From: Chlorocebus sabaeus
Taxonomy: Eukaryota; Chordata; Mammalia; Primates; Cercopithecidae
Direction: 5' to 3'
Assembly (NCBI RefSeq): GCF_047675955.1
Contig: NC_132927.1
Span: 64,275,702 to 64,339,701 of the forward strand
DNA length: 64,000 bases
Shown: positions 60,938 to 64,000 of the stretch, piece after piece
Numbering within the stretch: the stretch's first letter is position 1
How the letters are laid out: each line of letters begins with the position of its first letter
Position numbers and translations under genes: made by a program
Notes under the pieces: model-generated
Databases searched by the model: none
What the model saw: the letters and a program-made list of their open reading frames with translations, nothing else
Told to the model about the DNA's origin: nothing

Positions 60938-61953
60938 ATGGGGAAAAAGCAGGGCAGAAAGCTGGAAATTCAAAAAATAAGAGTGCATCTCCCCCGGCAA
61001 AGGAGCGCAGCTCATCGCCAGCAACGGATCAAAGCTGGACGGAGAATGACTTCGACGAGATGAGAGAAGAAGGCTTCAGTCCATCAAATTTCTCAGAGCT
61101 AAAGGAGGAATTACGTACCCAGCGCAAAGAAACTAAAAATCTTGAAAAAAAAGTGGAAGAATTGATGGCTAGAGTAATTAATGCAGAGAAGCTCACAAAC
61201 GAAATGAAAGAGACGAAAACCATGGCACGAGAAATACGTGACAAATGCACAAGCTTCAGTAACCGTCTCGATCAACTGGAAGAAAGAATGTCAGCGATGG
61301 AGGATCAAATGAATGAAATGAAGCGAGAAGAGAAACCAAAAGAAAAAAGAAGAAAAAGAAATGAACAAAGCCTGCAAGAAGTATGGGATTATGTAAAAAG
61401 ACCAAATCTACGTCTGATTGGGGTGCCTGAAAGTGACGGGGAAAATGGAACCAAGTTGGAAAACACTCTTCAGAATATGATCCAGGAGAACTTCCCCAAC
61501 CTAGTAGGGCAGGCCAACATTCAAATCCAGGAAATACAGAGAACGCCACAAAGATACTCCTCGAGAAGAGCAACTCCAAGACACATAATTGCCAGATTCA
61601 CCAAAGTTGAAATGAAGGAAAAAATCTTAAGGGCAGCCAGAGAGAAAGGTCGGGTTACCCACAAAGGGAAGCCCATCAGACTAACAGCAGATCTCTCGGC
61701 AGAAACTCTTCAAGCCAGAAGAGAGTGGGGGCCAATATTCAACATTCTTAAAGAAAAGAATTTTAAACCCAGAATTTTATATCCAGCCAAACTAAGTTTC
61801 ATAAGTGAAGGAGAAATAAAATCCTTTACAGATAAGCAAATGCTTAGAGATTTTGTCACCACTAGGCCTGCCTTACAAGAGACCCTGAAGGAAGCACTAA
61901 ACATGGAAAGGAACAACCGGTACCAGCCATTGCAAAAACATGCCAAAATGTAA
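60938..61953 (+). pseudogene. L1 ORF1 with an N-terminal frameshift
   Basis: The canonical ORF1 ATG is at 60938. From it the frame reads a wrong sequence and stops at 61061-61063, so a net single-base deletion lies between 60938 and 61060. From 61060 the proper frame is open for 297 codons to the TAA at 61951, covering the coiled coil (residues of this ORF about 10-95, with QLEERMSAMEDQMNEM), the RRM (about 105-200, with RPNLRLIGVPES) and the C-terminal domain (RRATPRHIIARFTKVEMKEK region and RRYQPLQ-like end). L1 ORF1p is an RNA-binding trimer that packages L1 RNA. Loss of the N-terminal 40 or so residues from the normal start probably disables it, unless an internal ATG is used. Confidence 0.93.
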
Positions 61954-62016
61954 AGACCATCAAGGCTAGGAAGAAACTGCATCAACTAATGAGCAAAATA
62001 ACCAGTTAATATCATA

Positions 62017-64000
62017 ATGGCAGGATCAAGTTCACACATAACAATCTTAACCTTAAATGTAAATGGACTAAATGCTCCAATTAAAAGACACAGACTGGCA
62101 AACTGGATAAAGAGTCAAGACCCATCAGTCTGCTGTATTCAGGAGACCCATCTCACACGCAGAGACATACATAGGCTCAAAATAAAGGGATGGAGGAAGA
62201 TTTACCAAGCAAATGGAGAACACAAAAAAGCGGGGGTTGCAATACTAGTCTCTGATAAAACAGACTTTAAACCATCAAAGATCAAAAGAGACAAAGAAGG
62301 CCATTACATAATGGTAAAGGGATCAATTCAACAGGAAGAGCTAACTATCCTAAATATATATGCACCCAATACAGGAGCACCCAGATTCATAAAGCAAGTC
62401 CTTAGAGACTTACAAAGAGACTTAGACTCCCATACAATAATAATGGGAGACTTCAACACTCCACTGTCAACATTAGACAGATCAACGAGACAGAAAGTTA
62501 ACAAGGATATCCAGGAATTGAACTCATCTCTGCAGCAAGCAGACCTAATAGACATCTATAGAACTCTCCACCCCAAATCAACAGAATATACATTCTTCTC
62601 AGCACCACATCGTACTTACTCCAAAATTGACCACGTAATCGGAAGTAAAGCACTCCTCAGCAAATGTACAAGAACAGAAATTATAACAAACTGTCTCTCA
62701 GACCACAGTGCAATCAAATTAGAACTCAGGACTAAGAAACTCAATCAAAACCGCTCAACTACATGGAAACTGAACAACCTGCTCCTGAATGACTACTGGG
62801 TACATAACGAAATGAAGGCAGAAATAAAGATGTTCTTTGAAACCAATGAGAACAAAGATACAACATACCAGAATCTCTGGGACACACTTAAAGCACTGTG
62901 TAGAGGGAAATTTATAGCACTAAATGCCCACAAGAGAAAGCAGGAAAGATCTCAAATTGACACTCTAACATCGCAATTAAAAGAACTAGAGAAGCAAGAG
63001 CAAACACATTCGAAAGCTAGCAGAAGGCAAGAAATAACTAAGATCAGAGCAGAACTGAAGGAGATAGAGACACAAAAAACCCTCCAAAAAATCAATGAAT
63101 CCAGGAGTTGGTTTTTTGAAAAGATCAACAAAATTGACAGACCACTAGCAAGACTAATAAAGAAGAAAAGAGAGAAGAATCAAATCGACGCAATTAAAAA
63201 TGATAAAGGGGATATCACCACCGACCCCACAGAAATACAAACTACCATCAGAGAATACTATAAACACCTCTACGCAAATAAACTGGAAAATCTAGAAGAA
63301 ATGGATAATTTCCTGGACACTTACACTCTTCCAAGACTAAACCAGGAAGAAGTTGAATCCCTGAATAGACCAATAGTAGGCTCTGAAATTGAGGCAATAA
63401 TTAATAGCCTACCAACCAAAAAAAGTCCAGGACCAGATGGATTCACAGCTGAATTCTACCAGAGGTACAAGGAGGAGCTGGTACCATTCCTTCTGAAACT
63501 ATCCCAATCAATAGAAAAAGAGGGAATCCTCCCTAACTCATTTTATGAGGCCAGCATCCTCCTGATACCAAAGCCTGGCAGAGACACAACAAAAAAAGAG
63601 AATTTTAGACCAATATCCCTGATGAACATCGATGCAAAAATCCTCAATAAAATACTGGCAAACCGGATTCAGCAGCACATCAAAAAGCTTATCCACCATG
63701 ATCAAGTGGGCTTCATCCCTGGGATGCAAGGCTGGTTCAACACTCGCAAATCAATAAACATAATCCAGCATATAAACAGAACCAAAGACAAGAACCACAT
63801 CATTATCTCAATAGATGCAGAAAAGGCTTTTGACAAAATTCAACAGCCCTTCATGCTAAAAACGCTCAATAAATTCGGTATTGATGGAACGTACCTCAAA
63901 ATAATAAGAGCTATTTATGACAAACCCACAGCCAATATCATACTGAATGGGCAAAAACTGGAAAAATTCCCTTTGAAAACTGGCACAAGACAGGGATGCC
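62017..64000 (+). CDS. L1 ORF2 (endonuclease-reverse transcriptase), 3' end outside window
   Basis: ATG at 62017, 63 bp after ORF1, then 661 codons without a stop to the window edge (full ORF2 is about 1275 codons). The apurinic-type endonuclease residues are all present at human numbering: Asn14, Glu43, Asp145 and Asn147 (MGDFN), Thr192, Asp205, Ser228 and His230. The Z region and reverse transcriptase follow. RT landmarks KSPGPDGFTAEFY, NFRPISLMNID and SIDAEKAFDKI are seen, with the first catalytic Asp at 600. The FADD motif lies beyond the window. ORF2p nicks target DNA and primes reverse transcription on it. Intact here as far as visible; whether the rest is open cannot be judged. Confidence 0.95.
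   Translation, partial: MAGSSSHITILTLNVNGLNAPIKRHRLANWIKSQDPSVCCIQETHLTRRDIHRLKIKGWRKIYQANGEHKKAGVAILVSDKTDFKPSKIKRDKEGHYIMVKGSIQQEELTILNIYAPNTGAPRFIKQVLRDLQRDLDSHTIIMGDFNTPLSTLDRSTRQKVNKDIQELNSSLQQADLIDIYRTLHPKSTEYTFFSAPHRTYSKIDHVIGSKALLSKCTRTEIITNCLSDHSAIKLELRTKKLNQNRSTTWKLNNLLLNDYWVHNEMKAEIKMFFETNENKDTTYQNLWDTLKALCRGKFIALNAHKRKQERSQIDTLTSQLKELEKQEQTHSKASRRQEITKIRAELKEIETQKTLQKINESRSWFFEKINKIDRPLARLIKKKREKNQIDAIKNDKGDITTDPTEIQTTIREYYKHLYANKLENLEEMDNFLDTYTLPRLNQEEVESLNRPIVGSEIEAIINSLPTKKSPGPDGFTAEFYQRYKEELVPFLLKLSQSIEKEGILPNSFYEASILLIPKPGRDTTKKENFRPISLMNIDAKILNKILANRIQQHIKKLIHHDQVGFIPGMQGWFNTRKSINIIQHINRTKDKNHIIISIDAEKAFDKIQQPFMLKTLNKFGIDGTYLKIIRAIYDKPTANIILNGQKLEKFPLKTGTRQGC

Larger units (their letters stand above)
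59930..64000 (+). mobile_element. Young, nearly full-length L1 (runs off window)
   Basis: Sense L1 with a CpG-rich 5' UTR (59930-60937), a frameshifted ORF1, a 63-bp inter-ORF spacer and an ORF2 open to the window end. 5' UTR and ORF1 text resembles the Old World monkey L1 lineage. It begins at about ggaataggaacagctcc, so roughly the first 20 bases of the primate consensus, which hold the YY1 site, are missing. Confidence 0.95.

Noticed and set aside
1..64000. CRISPR arrays, operons, phage or other prokaryote-type systems
   Set aside because: The window is mammalian nuclear DNA. The tandem repeats are microsatellites and retroelement tails without spacer structure.
1..64000. tRNA, rRNA or microRNA genes
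   Set aside because: I found no cloverleaf with A and B boxes apart from SINE-derived sequence, and no convincing hairpin outside inverted Alu and repeat arms. Short microRNA hairpins could be missed by eye.

Overview
This is a primate nuclear genomic window. The only complete host protein-coding gene I can support is GPR65 (TDAG8), a proton-sensing G-protein-coupled receptor, with its intact single coding exon at 15770-16783 on the + strand. Three things point to an Old World monkey. The receptor is close to but not identical with the human protein as I remember it. A young AluY at 27840-28147 has variants I associate with cercopithecid (AluYR-type) copies. The nearly full-length LINE-1 at 59930-64000 has a 5' UTR and ORF1 like the cercopithecid L1 lineage. 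In human the locus is 14q31.3, where GALC lies upstream and divergent. GALC is not in this window.

Layout: 1-9000 is intergenic DNA with an ERV1-like LTR, old L1 pieces, an Alu, a MIR, an HML-type LTR and two unusual inverted-repeat arrangements. 9010-9171 is the probable non-coding first exon of GPR65, ending in a strong splice donor. 9172-15319 is the inferred intron, filled with a MIR, L1M pieces, a 150-bp direct duplication and an L1 insertion close to the acceptor. 15320 to about 16940 is exon 2, with several upstream ORFs, the CDS and a proximal poly(A) signal.

From 17 to 35 kb is repeat-rich DNA: an inverted Alu pair, MIRs, MER5A copies, L1 3' ends and a young solo LTR with a perfect 6-bp target duplication. 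It also holds two candidate regulatory sites, a GC/X-box/ETS cluster near 20.9-21.0 kb and a CTCF-like motif at 22.1 kb. From 36 to 42.5 kb is a decayed ERVL-type provirus on the - strand, with gag-like, RT and integrase remnants in the right order and a nested MST-type LTR. From 46 to 49.5 kb are MER2, L2, L1M and HAL1-like pieces. 49851-52573 is a complete MaLR element (LTR-internal-LTR) with target duplications and an inserted Alu. From 57.2 to 59.5 kb is a long L2 copy with a recognisable RT remnant. The window ends inside a young L1: ORF1 carries an N-terminal frameshift, but ORF2 is open with all endonuclease residues in place as far as the sequence goes.

I found no multi-gene functional system, RNA gene array or CRISPR. 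What is worth checking is the GPR65 regulatory architecture, the templated duplications, the young mobile elements, and ORFs surviving inside old elements. Repeat names come from recognising consensus features, not from a database search. Boundaries without a stated target duplication are approximate.
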